Notes: a model not told the origin generated them from the letters alone. Shown: positions 27,838-37,666, counted from the stretch's first letter. The stretch: 64,000 nucleotides of DNA from Amycolatopsis camponoti (GCF_902497555.1 NZ_CABVGP010000001.1:2646501-2710500); one strand, 5' to 3'. Made by a program: numbers and translations.

Positions 27838-29840
27838 GCGGGCTCCCAGGGCAGGTCGGCGCCTTCACGGGTGAAGACGGGGATGCGGTCGAGGGGCGCG
27901 GCGACGTCGCGGGTCGTCCCGCCGTCGACGGTCTCCCCGGTGGCGGCGTCCACCCACCGGCAGCCGGCCGGCAGGTAGACCGGGCGCGAGCGCCGGCCGG
28001 GTCCGGTGATCGGGGCGACGAGGATGTCGGGGCCGAACAGGAACTGGTCGTCGACCTCCCAGGCGATCGGGTCGGCGGGGTGGTCGACGAACAGAGGCCG
28101 CATCGGCGGCAGGCCGTCGCGCGCCGCGGCACGCATCTGCTCGTGGATGTAGGGCCGCAGCCGTTCCCGCAGGTGCAGCAGCCCGGAGATGATCTCGTAC
28201 GCCTCGTCGCCGTAGGACCACACCTCGTTGGGGCCGCCGGTCTGCGCGTACGACGTCGGCGTGCGGGGCTCGCGGTCGCCGTGCAGCCGGAACAGCGGGC
28301 AGAACACGCCGTACTGGAACCAGCGGATCATGAGCTCCCGGTAGGCCGGGTCACCGGCGTCGCCGCCGTGGAACCCGCCGATGTCGGTGGTCCACCAAGG
28401 GATTCCCGAGAGCGCGACGCCGAGCCCGGCCCGGACCTGCTCCCGCAGCGACTGCCACGTCGCCGGGATGTCGCCGGACCACACCGCGGCGCCGTACTTC
28501 TGCGCCCCGGCCCACGCCGAGCGGCACAGCAGCACCGTCGGTTCCCGCCCGGCCGCGGCCATGCCCTCGGCGAACAGGCGGGCGTTGTCCCGCGGATAGA
28601 TCGTCGCGACCTCGGCGCCCGGCCCGGCGTAGAAGGCCAGGTTCCCCGGCTGGGCCGGGTTGAGCTCGGGTTCGCTGGCGTCGAGCCAGAACACGTCGAT
28701 GCCCTGGTCCAGGTAGTTGCGCCGGACGACGTCCCAGACGAACTCGCGCGTCTCGGGGTTGGTCGGGTCGTAGAACGCGACCGGCATCGGCACGGCCATG
28801 CCCTTGTCCTGGATGGTCTGGTGGAACTCCACGCCCTGGTCGGAACCGACGAGCAGGCCGCGATCCCGGTACTCGGCGAAGTGCTCGCTCAACGGCGAAA
28901 CGGTCGGCCAGATCGACACCATGAGCTTGACGCCCATCCCGGCCAGCTCCTCGACCATGCCCGGCACGTCCGGCCACTCGGTCTCGTCGAACCGGAAGTC
29001 GCCCATCGCCGTCCAGTGGAAGTAGTCGGCGACGATCACCGACATCGGCAGGCCGCGCCGGTGGTGCTCGCGCGCCACGCCGAGCAGCTCCTCCTGGTCG
29101 CGGTAGCGCAGCTTGCACTGCCAGAAGCCGCTCGCCCAGTCCGGCAGCTCGGGCGAGTGACCCGTGGCGTCCGCGTACCGCGCCAGGATCCCGGCGGGGC
29201 TCGGAGCGGCGGTGAGCCAGTAGTCGATTTCCCGCGCCTGGCCGGCCTGCCAGCGGGTGACGTTCTCGGAGAACTCGACCCGGCCGACCGCCGGGCTGTT
29301 CCACAGCAGGCCGTAGCCGCGGCTGGACAGCACGAACGGGATGCACACCTCGGCGTTGCGCTGCACCAGGTCCAGCGACAGGCCCTTGACGTCCAGCCGC
29401 CCGTGGGTGCGCTGGCCGAGACCGTACAGCTTTTCGCCCGGGTAGGCCGCGAACTGCTGGTGGATCTCGTACGCGCCGGACCGGTTGCCCTGGAAGACCC
29501 GCGCGCCCGGCATCCAGAAGTGTTCGCGGCGCTCCGCCAGCAGCTCCGCCCCGGTGCTGGTGCGCGTGAACGTCAGCAGCGGTTCCGGGTAGGCGGCGGC
29601 GGTGTCGAAGCCGACGTCCACGGTCAGCTCGCCGTGGACGAAGACGGCGTGCCGGTCCGAGGTCTTGACGACCGGCGGCTCGGCGGCCGGCGGCCGGTCG
29701 AGCGCGCCGTGGCTTTCGGCCGGGATCCGGTGGGGCGCGGCCCGGACGCGGACGCTGTCGTGACCCCACGCCTCGATCGTGAGCACCTCGTGGCGGTGCC
29801 GCACCTCGAGAGCCGTGCCGGAAGAACGGAAGAGCACCAA
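27834..29840 (-). CDS. GH31 alpha-glycosidase, probably alpha-xylosidase type
   Basis: 668 residues, no signal peptide. Domains: N-terminal beta-sandwich (about 1-215), (beta/alpha)8 barrel from about 230, C-terminal beta domain with PVYLPAGCRWVDA. The nucleophile is D387 in FWLDASEPE and the acid/base D457 in WSGDIPATW. The sequence around the nucleophile (WLDASEPE) and the WWTTDIGGF segment resemble alpha-xylosidases more than alpha-glucosidases. The first codon is TTG 29840 with AGGAG upstream; GTG next to it is an alternative. It lies 10 bases after the permease and overlaps GH127. Removes alpha-xylose from imported xyloglucan oligosaccharides, or another alpha-linked sugar. Confidence 0.92.
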   Translation of the reverse strand: MVLFRSSGTALEVRHRHEVLTIEAWGHDSVRVRAAPHRIPAESHGALDRPPAAEPPVVKTSDRHAVFVHGELTVDVGFDTAAAYPEPLLTFTRTSTGAELLAERREHFWMPGARVFQGNRSGAYEIHQQFAAYPGEKLYGLGQRTHGRLDVKGLSLDLVQRNAEVCIPFVLSSRGYGLLWNSPAVGRVEFSENVTRWQAGQAREIDYWLTAAPSPAGILARYADATGHSPELPDWASGFWQCKLRYRDQEELLGVAREHHRRGLPMSVIVADYFHWTAMGDFRFDETEWPDVPGMVEELAGMGVKLMVSIWPTVSPLSEHFAEYRDRGLLVGSDQGVEFHQTIQDKGMAVPMPVAFYDPTNPETREFVWDVVRRNYLDQGIDVFWLDASEPELNPAQPGNLAFYAGPGAEVATIYPRDNARLFAEGMAAAGREPTVLLCRSAWAGAQKYGAAVWSGDIPATWQSLREQVRAGLGVALSGIPWWTTDIGGFHGGDAGDPAYRELMIRWFQYGVFCPLFRLHGDREPRTPTSYAQTGGPNEVWSYGDEAYEIISGLLHLRERLRPYIHEQMRAAARDGLPPMRPLFVDHPADPIAWEVDDQFLFGPDILVAPITGPGRRSRPVYLPAGCRWVDAATGETVDGGTTRDVAAPLDRIPVFTREGADLPWEPA

Positions 29841-29850
29841 GGGAAGACTC

Positions 29851-30669
29851 CTAGTCCTTGACCGCGCCGGCGGTGACCCCGCCCGCCACGTACCGTTGGG
29901 CGACGATGAGCAGGATCGCGGCGGGCACGGACGCCACCGCGGCCGTCGCCATGATCGAGTTCCACTCGGTCGTGTTGTTGCCGATGTAGCGGTAGATCCC
30001 CAGCGTCACCGGGACCATGTCACCGTTGCGGTCCAATGTGGACGCGAAGATGAAGTCCGACCAGGCCCACAGGAACGCGAACAGCGAAACCGTCAGGATC
30101 GCGTTGCGGCTGATCGGCAGCACGATCGACGTGAAGGTGCGCCACGTGCCGGCGCCGTCGATCCTGGCCGCTTGCAGCAGCTCGCCCGCGATACCGGACA
30201 TGAACGTGGTGAACACGAGGACACCGAACGGGACCGCGATCGTCGAGTCGGCGACGATCAGGCCCCACACCGTGTTGAGCCAGCCGAGCCGGACGTAGAT
30301 CGCGTAGAACCCGATGGCCATCACCACACTGGGGATCATCTGGGCGACCAGCAGCACGAAGTTGAGCGTGCCCTTGCCGCGCACCCGCAGCTTGGCCAGC
30401 GCGAACCCCGCCGGCGCCGAGATCACCAGGGTCAGCACGACGCAGCCGAGCCCGACGAACAGGCTCGTGCCCAGCGCCGGGAACTGGTCGCCGACGACGT
30501 TCGCGTACCCCCGCAGCGTCGGGTTCTTCGGGTACCAGTGCGGCGGGTCGGCGCGCATGTCCTCGGTCCTGGTGAGCGAGACGTTGACCATCCAGTAGAC
30601 GGGGAAGAGCATCAGCGCGGCCAGGACGACGCCGAGGGCTGTCTTCCACCAGGTGCGTTGCCGGGTCAT
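29851..30669 (-). CDS. CUT1 sugar ABC permease, MalG-like
   Basis: 272 residues from ATG 30669, whose ATGA overlaps the partner permease stop. Six membrane segments; MFPVYWMVNVSLTRTEDM opens the first periplasmic loop and the EAA loop reads QAARIDGAGTWRTFTSIVLP. Ends YVAGGVTAGAVKD. Forms the channel with the permease at 30666 for the oligosaccharide handled by GH31, GH127 and GH78. Confidence 0.93.
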   Translation of the reverse strand: MTRQRTWWKTALGVVLAALMLFPVYWMVNVSLTRTEDMRADPPHWYPKNPTLRGYANVVGDQFPALGTSLFVGLGCVVLTLVISAPAGFALAKLRVRGKGTLNFVLLVAQMIPSVVMAIGFYAIYVRLGWLNTVWGLIVADSTIAVPFGVLVFTTFMSGIAGELLQAARIDGAGTWRTFTSIVLPISRNAILTVSLFAFLWAWSDFIFASTLDRNGDMVPVTLGIYRYIGNNTTEWNSIMATAAVASVPAAILLIVAQRYVAGGVTAGAVKD

Positions 30670-31634
30670 GACCGCTCCTGACGCCGTTGCAGGTGGAGGT
30701 AGAGGAACCCGAAGACCAGCGCGATCACGATGAGCAGGTTCCCGATCGCCGCCGCGGGCGAGAAGTCCGGCTGGCCGGTGCCGAACGCTTCCCGGTAGGA
30801 CCAGACGGCGAGGGTCGTCGAGACGTTCCCGGGACCGCCGGTGGTCATGATCCAGATGACGTCCACCACCTTGAGGGTGTAGACGAGGCCGAGCAGCAGG
30901 GTGATCGCCGAGACCGGCCGCAGCATCGGCACCGTGACGCGCCAGAACTGCTGCCAGGCGTTCGCGCCGTCCAGCGAGGCCGCTTCGTAGAGGTCTTCGG
31001 GGATGTTCTGCAGCCCCGAGTAGAGGATCACCAGGTTGAACGGGATGCCGAGCCAGATGTTCGCGACGAGCACCGAGGTCAGGGCCCAGTCCGGTGACGT
31101 CAGCCAGTTGACCTCGCCGATGCCGAACGCCCGCAGCACGGAGTTCACGATGCCGGTGTCGCTGTTGAGCATCCACGACCACGTCGAGCCCGACACGATC
31201 AGCGGCAGCAGCCACGGCACCAGGAACAGCGCCCGCAGCAGCCCGGACAGCCGGAAGTTGGCCCGGAAGAACACGGCCAGCGCCAGCCCGATGAGGTACT
31301 GCGCGGCGATCGACCCGAAGGTGAACACCACGGTGTTCCGCACCGCGGGCCCGAACGCCGGTGAGCCGAAGAGGGCGGTGTAGTTGTCGAAGCCGACGAA
31401 CTTCGCGTTGCCCAGCACGAAGGCTCTCGCGTTGTAGGCGTGCACGCTGAGGTCGATGTTCCGGATCAGCGGGTAGGCGTAGAAGACCGCCAGGTAGACC
31501 GCCAGTGGCGCGAGGAAGCCGAGCGACGCCCACTGCGCCGGGCGCCGTCCCCGCCGCTTCCCGGTGGCCGGGGCGGGCGCGGACTCCGCCCGCGCCCGCC
31601 GTTCGGCCACCGCGGTGTTCGTGTTGGCACGCAT
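30666..31634 (-). CDS. CUT1 sugar ABC permease, MalF-like
   Basis: 322 residues; GGAA upstream of ATG 31634. The N terminus is long and basic (AERRARAESAPAPATGKRR), then six membrane segments. EAA loop: EAASLDGANAWQQFWRVTVP; the periplasmic loop has IWIMTTGGPGNVSTTLAVWS, a common MalF-type motif. Lies 12 bases after the binding-protein gene and overlaps the MalG-like gene by four. Confidence 0.93.
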   Translation of the reverse strand: MRANTNTAVAERRARAESAPAPATGKRRGRRPAQWASLGFLAPLAVYLAVFYAYPLIRNIDLSVHAYNARAFVLGNAKFVGFDNYTALFGSPAFGPAVRNTVVFTFGSIAAQYLIGLALAVFFRANFRLSGLLRALFLVPWLLPLIVSGSTWSWMLNSDTGIVNSVLRAFGIGEVNWLTSPDWALTSVLVANIWLGIPFNLVILYSGLQNIPEDLYEAASLDGANAWQQFWRVTVPMLRPVSAITLLLGLVYTLKVVDVIWIMTTGGPGNVSTTLAVWSYREAFGTGQPDFSPAAAIGNLLIVIALVFGFLYLHLQRRQERS

Positions 31635-31646
31635 GGAATTCCTTCG

Positions 31647-32906
31647 TCAGCGGACCGCGGCGGACGCGGTCTTCTGCGCTTCGCTCAGCGCGTCCTGCGG
31701 GGACTTCGAGCCACTGAGCGCGTTCTGCACGGCGGTCCACAGCGGTTCGGAGATCTTCGGGTACTTGGTGCCGAGGTTGTCACTCGTGCGCCCCTTGGCG
31801 TGGCGCACGGCTTCGACCCACTGCTTCAGCTCGGGGTGCTGGGCCAGCAAGGCGTCCTGGCCGGCCTTCGTCGGCGGGACGTAGTAGGCGAACGTGTTCG
31901 CCGTCTCGACCATGCCCTGCGGGGTGGTCATGCACTCGACGATCTTCTTCGTGACGGCGTAGCGCGCGTTGTCCTTCTGCACGGGCACGGTGAGGAACTC
32001 GCCGCCGGTCGGGGCGGGCGCGACGCCGCCGGTGCGGCCGGGGAGCTGGATGACGCCGGTGGGGAACTTGGCCTTGGCGGCGCTGGTCACCTGCCAGGTG
32101 CCGTTGACGGCGAACCCGAAGCCGCCCGTCAGGAACTCCTCCCAGGAGGTGTTCTGGGAGTTGCTGATGACGGAGTTCGGCGCGTACCCGGACTTCAGCC
32201 AGCCGGTCCACAGGTCGAGCGCGGCCACCGCCGCCGGCGAGTCGAGCTGCTTGAGGTCGGCCCCGGCGCCCCAGAACCACGGTAGGAACTGGAAGGAGCC
32301 CTCCTCCGTGCCGATCCCGGCGAACGTGATGCCCTTGTGCCCGGCGGCCGCCACCTTCTGCAGCGCCGCGGTCAGGCTCGCCCAGTCCTTGACGGACGCG
32401 GGATCGACCCCGGCGGCGTCCAGCACGGCCTTGTTGTAGTAGATCGCCAAGGTGTTGGCCCCGATGGGCACGCCGTAGGCCTTGCCGTCGACGACGCCGG
32501 CGGCGAGCAGGTTCTGGTCGATCCCGGTGGTGTCGAGGCCGAACTCGTCCATCGAGGTCAGCATGCTGGTGCCGGCGAGCGTCGACACCGCGGGGTTGTC
32601 GAGCAGGATCACGTCCGGCGACGTGCCCTCCTGCGCGGCGAGCAGCGCCTGGTTCGTCAGTGCGGTGGTGTCGTAGGCGGTGCGCTTGATGGTGACCCCG
32701 GCCTGGCCGCCGCACGAGTCGACGCGCTTGGCCCAGTCCGAGGACGCCTCGTGCTGGGGGTAGGGGTCCCACCACGTGTAGGTGCCGCTCGCGGCGTTGC
32801 CGCCACCGCCGTCGCTCGCCGACGAGCACGCGGTCAGGCCGGTGACGCACAGGGCCGCGGCGCCGAGGGCGATCGCGGTGCGAGCGGATTTCGATGAACG
32901 CTTCAC
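31647..32906 (-). CDS. CUT1 extracellular solute-binding lipoprotein
   Basis: 419 residues; GTG 32906 with AAGGAGG seven bases upstream, one of the strongest ribosome sites in the window. Lipobox LTAC (Cys about 27) followed by a Ser/Gly tether. SBP_bac_1 body: YTWWDPYPQHEASSDW, SPDVILLDNPAVS, GVPIGANTLAIYYNK, FLPWFWGAG. It lies 27 bases after the LacI gene. The ligand is probably an arabinose-, xylose- or rhamnose-containing oligosaccharide, judged by the downstream enzymes. Confidence 0.93.
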   Translation of the reverse strand: MKRSSKSARTAIALGAAALCVTGLTACSSASDGGGGNAASGTYTWWDPYPQHEASSDWAKRVDSCGGQAGVTIKRTAYDTTALTNQALLAAQEGTSPDVILLDNPAVSTLAGTSMLTSMDEFGLDTTGIDQNLLAAGVVDGKAYGVPIGANTLAIYYNKAVLDAAGVDPASVKDWASLTAALQKVAAAGHKGITFAGIGTEEGSFQFLPWFWGAGADLKQLDSPAAVAALDLWTGWLKSGYAPNSVISNSQNTSWEEFLTGGFGFAVNGTWQVTSAAKAKFPTGVIQLPGRTGGVAPAPTGGEFLTVPVQKDNARYAVTKKIVECMTTPQGMVETANTFAYYVPPTKAGQDALLAQHPELKQWVEAVRHAKGRTSDNLGTKYPKISEPLWTAVQNALSGSKSPQDALSEAQKTASAAVR

Positions 32907-32933
32907 TGGATTCCTCCTTGAAAACGTGAAGGG

Positions 32934-33959
32934 CTAGGGACGGAGCGGGGGACGGCCCGTGCTGCCGCGGTCGGCGAACTCGGGGGCGAGGAGCCGCAGG
33001 ACCGGCGGCTCCTCGCGGGCCTGCGGCGACTCGATCCGCCGCACGAGCTGACGCACGGCCTGCTCGCCCAGCCGGTCCGGCGCGCTTTCGATCGACGAGA
33101 AGGGGAGCGAGAAGGTACGGGCGAACTCGTCGGAGTACCGGCCGATCACCGACAGGTCCTCGGGCACGCGCAGCCCGCGGGCGGTCAGCACCGACGGCAG
33201 CGCCGCCGCGGCGGCCTCGTTGTTGAGCAGCAGGCCGGTCGCCGCCGGGTGGGCGTCGAGGAGGCCGTGCAGGTCCTGCCTGACCTCGGGCTGGCGGGAG
33301 GCGCCGAACACGGCGTGGATCTCGATGCCGCGCTCCCGCGCCTCCCGCAGCGCCGCGTTCTGGAGCCGCCAGACGTAGGCGCCGCCCCGTTCCACCACGT
33401 GCTCCGGCTGCGACACCAGGATCAGCTCGCGGTGGCCGTGGGCGTGCATGTGCTCGACCATGAGGCGCCCGGCCGCCTCGAAGTCGAGGTCGAACACGTC
33501 CACGCCCGAGCAGTCACCGGGCATCCCCACCAGGGCACCGGGTTGCGGAGCCGACCGCAGGATCGGCACCCGCTCGTCGTCCTGCGCGACGTTGAGCAGG
33601 ACGACCCCGTCGACCATGCGGGAGCCGGTGATCCGGGTGAGCGCGTGCGCCCCGTCGGTCTCGGTCACCAGCAGCGTGTCGTAGCCCAGCGCGCGCGCCG
33701 TGTCCGAGACGCCCAGCATGTACTGCAACATGGCGGGCGCGAACTCGTCCGAGAAGAACTGCGCGAGCAGGCCGACGACCATCGTCTGGGACGTGGCGAG
33801 CGCCTTCGCCCCGGCGTTCGGCGTGTAACCGAGCTCCAGGGCCAGCTCCCGCACCCGCCGGCGCACGCCGTCCGAGATCGCGCGCTTGCCGGACAGGGCA
33901 TAGGACGCCGTGCTGCGCGAGACGCCCGCGGCCTTGGCGATGTCGCCGATGGTGACCAA
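32934..33959 (-). CDS. LacI-family transcriptional regulator
   Basis: 341 residues with a TTG start at 33959 and GGAGG five bases upstream. The N-terminal helix-turn-helix and hinge helix (TIGDIAKAAGVSRSTASYAL, then GYTPNAGAKAL) are followed by the periplasmic-binding-like effector domain. The gene sits between the GH39-like gene and the transporter genes on the same strand. Candidate operators are TTGAAACGTTTCAA at 25817 and the twin CGAACCGGTTCG sites upstream of 37602. It probably represses the polysaccharide operon until a mono- or oligosaccharide binds. Which palindrome it recognises is not settled. Confidence 0.93.
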   Translation of the reverse strand: MVTIGDIAKAAGVSRSTASYALSGKRAISDGVRRRVRELALELGYTPNAGAKALATSQTMVVGLLAQFFSDEFAPAMLQYMLGVSDTARALGYDTLLVTETDGAHALTRITGSRMVDGVVLLNVAQDDERVPILRSAPQPGALVGMPGDCSGVDVFDLDFEAAGRLMVEHMHAHGHRELILVSQPEHVVERGGAYVWRLQNAALREARERGIEIHAVFGASRQPEVRQDLHGLLDAHPAATGLLLNNEAAAAALPSVLTARGLRVPEDLSVIGRYSDEFARTFSLPFSSIESAPDRLGEQAVRQLVRRIESPQAREEPPVLRLLAPEFADRGSTGRPPLRP

Positions 33960-33978
33960 CTTTTCCTCCGGTCCGGGT

Positions 33979-36900
33979 TCAGCGCGCGGGTGCGCTGAAG
34001 GGGGCGATGGTGATCCGGTCCAGCACCGGCGCCCACTGGGAGCGCAGCGCCACGCCGGGGAACGTGTCCGAGGCGTAGGTGGTGCCGTCGAAGTCCGGCA
34101 GCTCGCCGGACCGGAACGTGAGGGTGTTCTGACCCGGCCTGAGCTGGACCGGCACGGTGAGCTCCCAGAAGTCGTCCTGGTGGAAGCTGTGCGGGAACAG
34201 CACCCGGTGCGCGGCCCCGCCGTTGACGGAGACGTCCGCGTGCCGGGCCACCGGGTCGGGGTTGTAGTGCGTGGCGACCGCCTGCTCGGGGTTCGAGTAC
34301 CGGATCCGCAGGGCGTAGGTGCCGTCCTTCGCGGCGGTCACCCGGAAGGTGAGCGTGTTGTCGTTGCCCGGTGCGCCACCCACGCCGGTGACGGCCTGGC
34401 CGCCGCCGGCGTTCGGCAGGGCGGTGATCTGCGCCGAGCCGCCGCGCTGCGCGGCTTCCGCCTCGTACACCCTGGGCACCAGGGTGCCGTCGGTCCGGCG
34501 GACGTCGATCCGGTCGACCACCGACCTGCGCGCCACCCCGGTCAGCGTCACCTTGTCGACACCGCCGGACAGCGACACCGCGACCGCGCCGGTGCCGGCC
34601 ACCCGCCGCACTTCGCGGCCGTTGACGGCGACGGCCGTGACGCTGCCGGGCGTCCCGCGGACCGTGATCGTCGACTCGGCTTCGGCGGGCGAGTAGACCC
34701 AGAAGGTCGCCTGGGCACCCTTGCCGAGCTCGGCGGAGCCGGAGCCGGATCCCGTTCCGTAGACGGCCTTTCCGCCGTCGAGCGTGGCCAGCTCGGCCTC
34801 GTACACGGACGTGGCCGCCGCCGGGTTGGGCAGGGACAGCTTGATGCGGTCGACGATCGCGTCGCCCTGGGTCGCCCGGGTGCCGTCGAGGCTGCGAGCG
34901 GCGAGCGAGACCACGTGCTTTCCCTTGGTCAGCCGCACCTTCGTGTCGGCGTGGTCCCACACCACCCACTTGTAGCCCAGCGGCAGCAGGATCTCCTGTT
35001 CGGCCGCCCCGTCGACGCGGACGAAGACGTTCGTCGGGCCCCGGTCCTGGACCAGGCCGAAGGTGTTGAGGGAGTTGGCGAACACGCTCAGGTCGTAGGT
35101 GCCGTCCTGGGGTACGTCGACGGCGAAGCCCAGCACGCCGTCGGAACCGGTCCGCAGGCCGCCGACGTCGTACCCGCCGGAGGTGTAGAACTTCGACACC
35201 TCTTGCGGCGAGCCTTCCGGACCGTTCTTCGAGTAGCCGGAGCCGGTGTAGGTCGCGTTCTCGGCCTCGTAGCTCTGGTCGACGAGCTTCGGCGGAGCCG
35301 CGGCGGACGGGCTCTTCCCGGCGGGGCTGAGCACGACCTCGTAGGCCGAGGACTCCTTGAGCGAAGGCAGCGAGCCGCCGAAGTCGAACGCGACCTTGCC
35401 GTCCTCGACCGGGACGTTCCGCTCGGCGATCAGCTCGGGCCGGTCCGAGTCGCCGATCTGGCCGGTCCAGGGGATCTCGCGGATCCAGGCGTGCACGGTG
35501 CGGCCGAGGCCCGGCGGTACCCGGTCGAACCGGACCCAGGCGGGACCGTCGGCGCCGCCGAAGATCGCGCGGGCCTGTGCCTTCGATTCGTCGAGCGTCG
35601 CCACGCCCTGCAGGGAGTAGTTGACGCCGGGGAACGGCGGGTCGACGCGCACGGTGTGCCCGCTCATCTCGCCGTAGGCGTTGTACAGCCACCACTGCCC
35701 GTTGCCGCGGTTGGCCTGCACGGCCGAGTCGGACAGGTTGCCGTCGATGTTCCAGTACGCGATGTCCGCGTCGATCTTCGAGTCCTCGATCGCCGAGATC
35801 CACTGGATCATCTGCCCCGGCACCGAAGTGTGGTAGTTGAACGCGTATTCGTTGACGTTGATCGGCAGCTGCCGGCCGGCGTAGGGCGTTCCGGTGAAGA
35901 CGTCCTTCTCCCACACGCGGTACTGGGCGACGCTGGAGCGCACCTGTTCCGGGTGGCTCAGCTCGTGCCAGGTCATCACCTGGGGCACCGTCCCGGCTGC
36001 CGCGGTGTGCCGCAGGAAGCCCTTGACCTCCGGGTACAGCACGCTCGTGTTGGGACCGGCGATCCGGGCGTCCGGCAGGATCCCCTTGATCAGCCGGTAG
36101 GTCTGGTCCCAGGCGGCGAAGTAGGCCGTCGGGTCGGTCCGCCAGCTGACGCCGTCGTAGCTCCATTCGCCGGTGCCGAACATGTTGCCTTCCGGCTCGT
36201 TGAACGGCACGAACACGATGTTGTCCTGGTACTTCGGGTCGAGCGTGCGGACCTGCTCGACCTGTTCGGCGATCTTTTCGCGGTACAGCCGCATCTTCTC
36301 TTCGGGCGTGCCGCCCGGCCACTGGTACGGGAAGCCGCGGTGGATGTCGGTCATGTAGATGTAGACGTCGCCGTCGCTGCTGTCGGCCAGCGGCTTGACG
36401 ACCTCGAGCGCGTCGGCACCCGGGTGCTGCGGGCCGTCCTGCGCCTTGGTGGAGATGGTGCGGACGTGCATGCCTTCGATCAGGTTGTTCGTCGGCACGC
36501 CGTCGCCGTAGAGCCCGTAGAGGCTGCCGGACGCGCCCCCGTGGAACGCCCCGGTGCCGGTGCCGAGGTCGATCGTCAGCTGCCCGGGGCGGATCACCCG
36601 CACGGTCGCGGTGACCGGGATGCCCCCGGCGGAGCCGGTGACGGTGAAGTCGCCGGGAGCGCCGTACGCGGCGGGGTCGACCGCTGGCCACGCGATGGGG
36701 ACGTCGCGGTCGTAGCCGTCGCTGAACGTGCTGCGCACCGCGGGCGGCAGGGCCGGCGCGGTGCCGACGGCGGTCCGGAGGTCGAACGCCGTCCGGGCCG
36801 GGGTCACCGCCGTGGGCGTCCGGCCGCCGGTCAGCTGCGTGACCTGGTCGGCGGTCAGGGCCGCGTCGAACAGCTGGAAGTCGTCGATCGCGCCTTTGAA

Positions 36901-37602
36901 CAGCGGGTCGGCGTAGAAGGATTTGCCGAGGTAGCCCGCGAAAGTCGCCGTGGAGTCGATGATCTGGGCCGCGGTGAGGTTCGTCGGCGTGCTCGCTACG
37001 GCGGCGCCGTCGAGGTAGGTGGTCAGCCGGTGCGCGGCGGAGTCGAGGGTCACCGTGACGGTTTTCCACGCCGCGGCGGGCACTGCGCCGTAGCCGGTCA
37101 CCTGGGCCTCGGCCCCGCCTCCGGCGGTGGTCGCGGCGGTGCGCAGGTTTCCGTCCCCGTTGGACGGTGTGCTGAACAGGTACTTCGTGGTGTCCCGGCC
37201 CAGCGCGTAGATCCACTGCCAGGCACCGGCGTTCGTGTTGTCCCACTTCACCCGGGTCGAGACCGTGAGGTCGGGGGCGCCCGAGAGAGCCTGGCGGGGA
37301 ATCCGGACGTAGGCGCCGTCGGAGGTGGGAGCGCCACCGGGCAGGTTCAGGGCGGTGCCGCCCTCCGCGCCGGTCACCATCGTGGCCGTCGCGCCGTTCA
37401 CCAGGGTTCCGTCGAGCCCGTGGCCCGACGAGTCGGTCACCACGCCGCTGCCGGTGTCGTCGGTGTCGAACGCGTAGTGCAGCGCGGGAGGGGGTGGGCC
37501 GGCGGCGGCCTCCGAGACCGATGTCGAGCCGGCACTCAGCGTCGCGGCCAGGGCGGCCGGGAGGGCGCAGGCCAGCGCCCGCCGTGTCCTCGATAGCACC
37601 AT
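33979..37602 (-). CDS. Secreted multi-domain clan-A glycoside hydrolase (GH39-like) with LamG and CBM modules
   Basis: 1207 residues, signal peptide about 1-33. Order: LamG/concanavalin-like domain (about 40-250), bacterial Ig-like domain (270-340), catalytic domain (about 345-650), beta domain (to 765), then three carbohydrate-binding modules of CBM6/35 type, starting at about 778 (YEAENATY), 934 (YEAELATL) and 1046 (YEAEAAQR). Catalytic acid/base E469 in FNEPEGN and nucleophile E585 in NVNEYA fit clan GH-A; GH39-like is my best placement. Probably a beta-xylosidase-, arabinosidase- or galactanase-type enzyme on plant cell wall polymer. CAGGAG precedes ATG 37602. Twin LacI-type palindromes lie upstream. 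The first gene of a 17-kb same-strand run. Confidence 0.82.
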   Translation of the reverse strand: MVLSRTRRALACALPAALAATLSAGSTSVSEAAAGPPPPALHYAFDTDDTGSGVVTDSSGHGLDGTLVNGATATMVTGAEGGTALNLPGGAPTSDGAYVRIPRQALSGAPDLTVSTRVKWDNTNAGAWQWIYALGRDTTKYLFSTPSNGDGNLRTAATTAGGGAEAQVTGYGAVPAAAWKTVTVTLDSAAHRLTTYLDGAAVASTPTNLTAAQIIDSTATFAGYLGKSFYADPLFKGAIDDFQLFDAALTADQVTQLTGGRTPTAVTPARTAFDLRTAVGTAPALPPAVRSTFSDGYDRDVPIAWPAVDPAAYGAPGDFTVTGSAGGIPVTATVRVIRPGQLTIDLGTGTGAFHGGASGSLYGLYGDGVPTNNLIEGMHVRTISTKAQDGPQHPGADALEVVKPLADSSDGDVYIYMTDIHRGFPYQWPGGTPEEKMRLYREKIAEQVEQVRTLDPKYQDNIVFVPFNEPEGNMFGTGEWSYDGVSWRTDPTAYFAAWDQTYRLIKGILPDARIAGPNTSVLYPEVKGFLRHTAAAGTVPQVMTWHELSHPEQVRSSVAQYRVWEKDVFTGTPYAGRQLPINVNEYAFNYHTSVPGQMIQWISAIEDSKIDADIAYWNIDGNLSDSAVQANRGNGQWWLYNAYGEMSGHTVRVDPPFPGVNYSLQGVATLDESKAQARAIFGGADGPAWVRFDRVPPGLGRTVHAWIREIPWTGQIGDSDRPELIAERNVPVEDGKVAFDFGGSLPSLKESSAYEVVLSPAGKSPSAAAPPKLVDQSYEAENATYTGSGYSKNGPEGSPQEVSKFYTSGGYDVGGLRTGSDGVLGFAVDVPQDGTYDLSVFANSLNTFGLVQDRGPTNVFVRVDGAAEQEILLPLGYKWVVWDHADTKVRLTKGKHVVSLAARSLDGTRATQGDAIVDRIKLSLPNPAAATSVYEAELATLDGGKAVYGTGSGSGSAELGKGAQATFWVYSPAEAESTITVRGTPGSVTAVAVNGREVRRVAGTGAVAVSLSGGVDKVTLTGVARRSVVDRIDVRRTDGTLVPRVYEAEAAQRGGSAQITALPNAGGGQAVTGVGGAPGNDNTLTFRVTAAKDGTYALRIRYSNPEQAVATHYNPDPVARHADVSVNGGAAHRVLFPHSFHQDDFWELTVPVQLRPGQNTLTFRSGELPDFDGTTYASDTFPGVALRSQWAPVLDRITIAPFSAPAR

Positions 37603-37666
37603 CGTTGCTGCTCCTGAGGGTGAGGGACGTCAACGTCGTAGGGGCGAGGATCGGACTCTGCGTGGT

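Noticed and set aside
33910..37596. Plus-strand frame of 1228 codons opposite the GH39-like gene
   Set aside because: Arg/Val/Gly-rich shadow with no motifs; the opposite strand has signal peptide, catalytic glutamates and CBMs.
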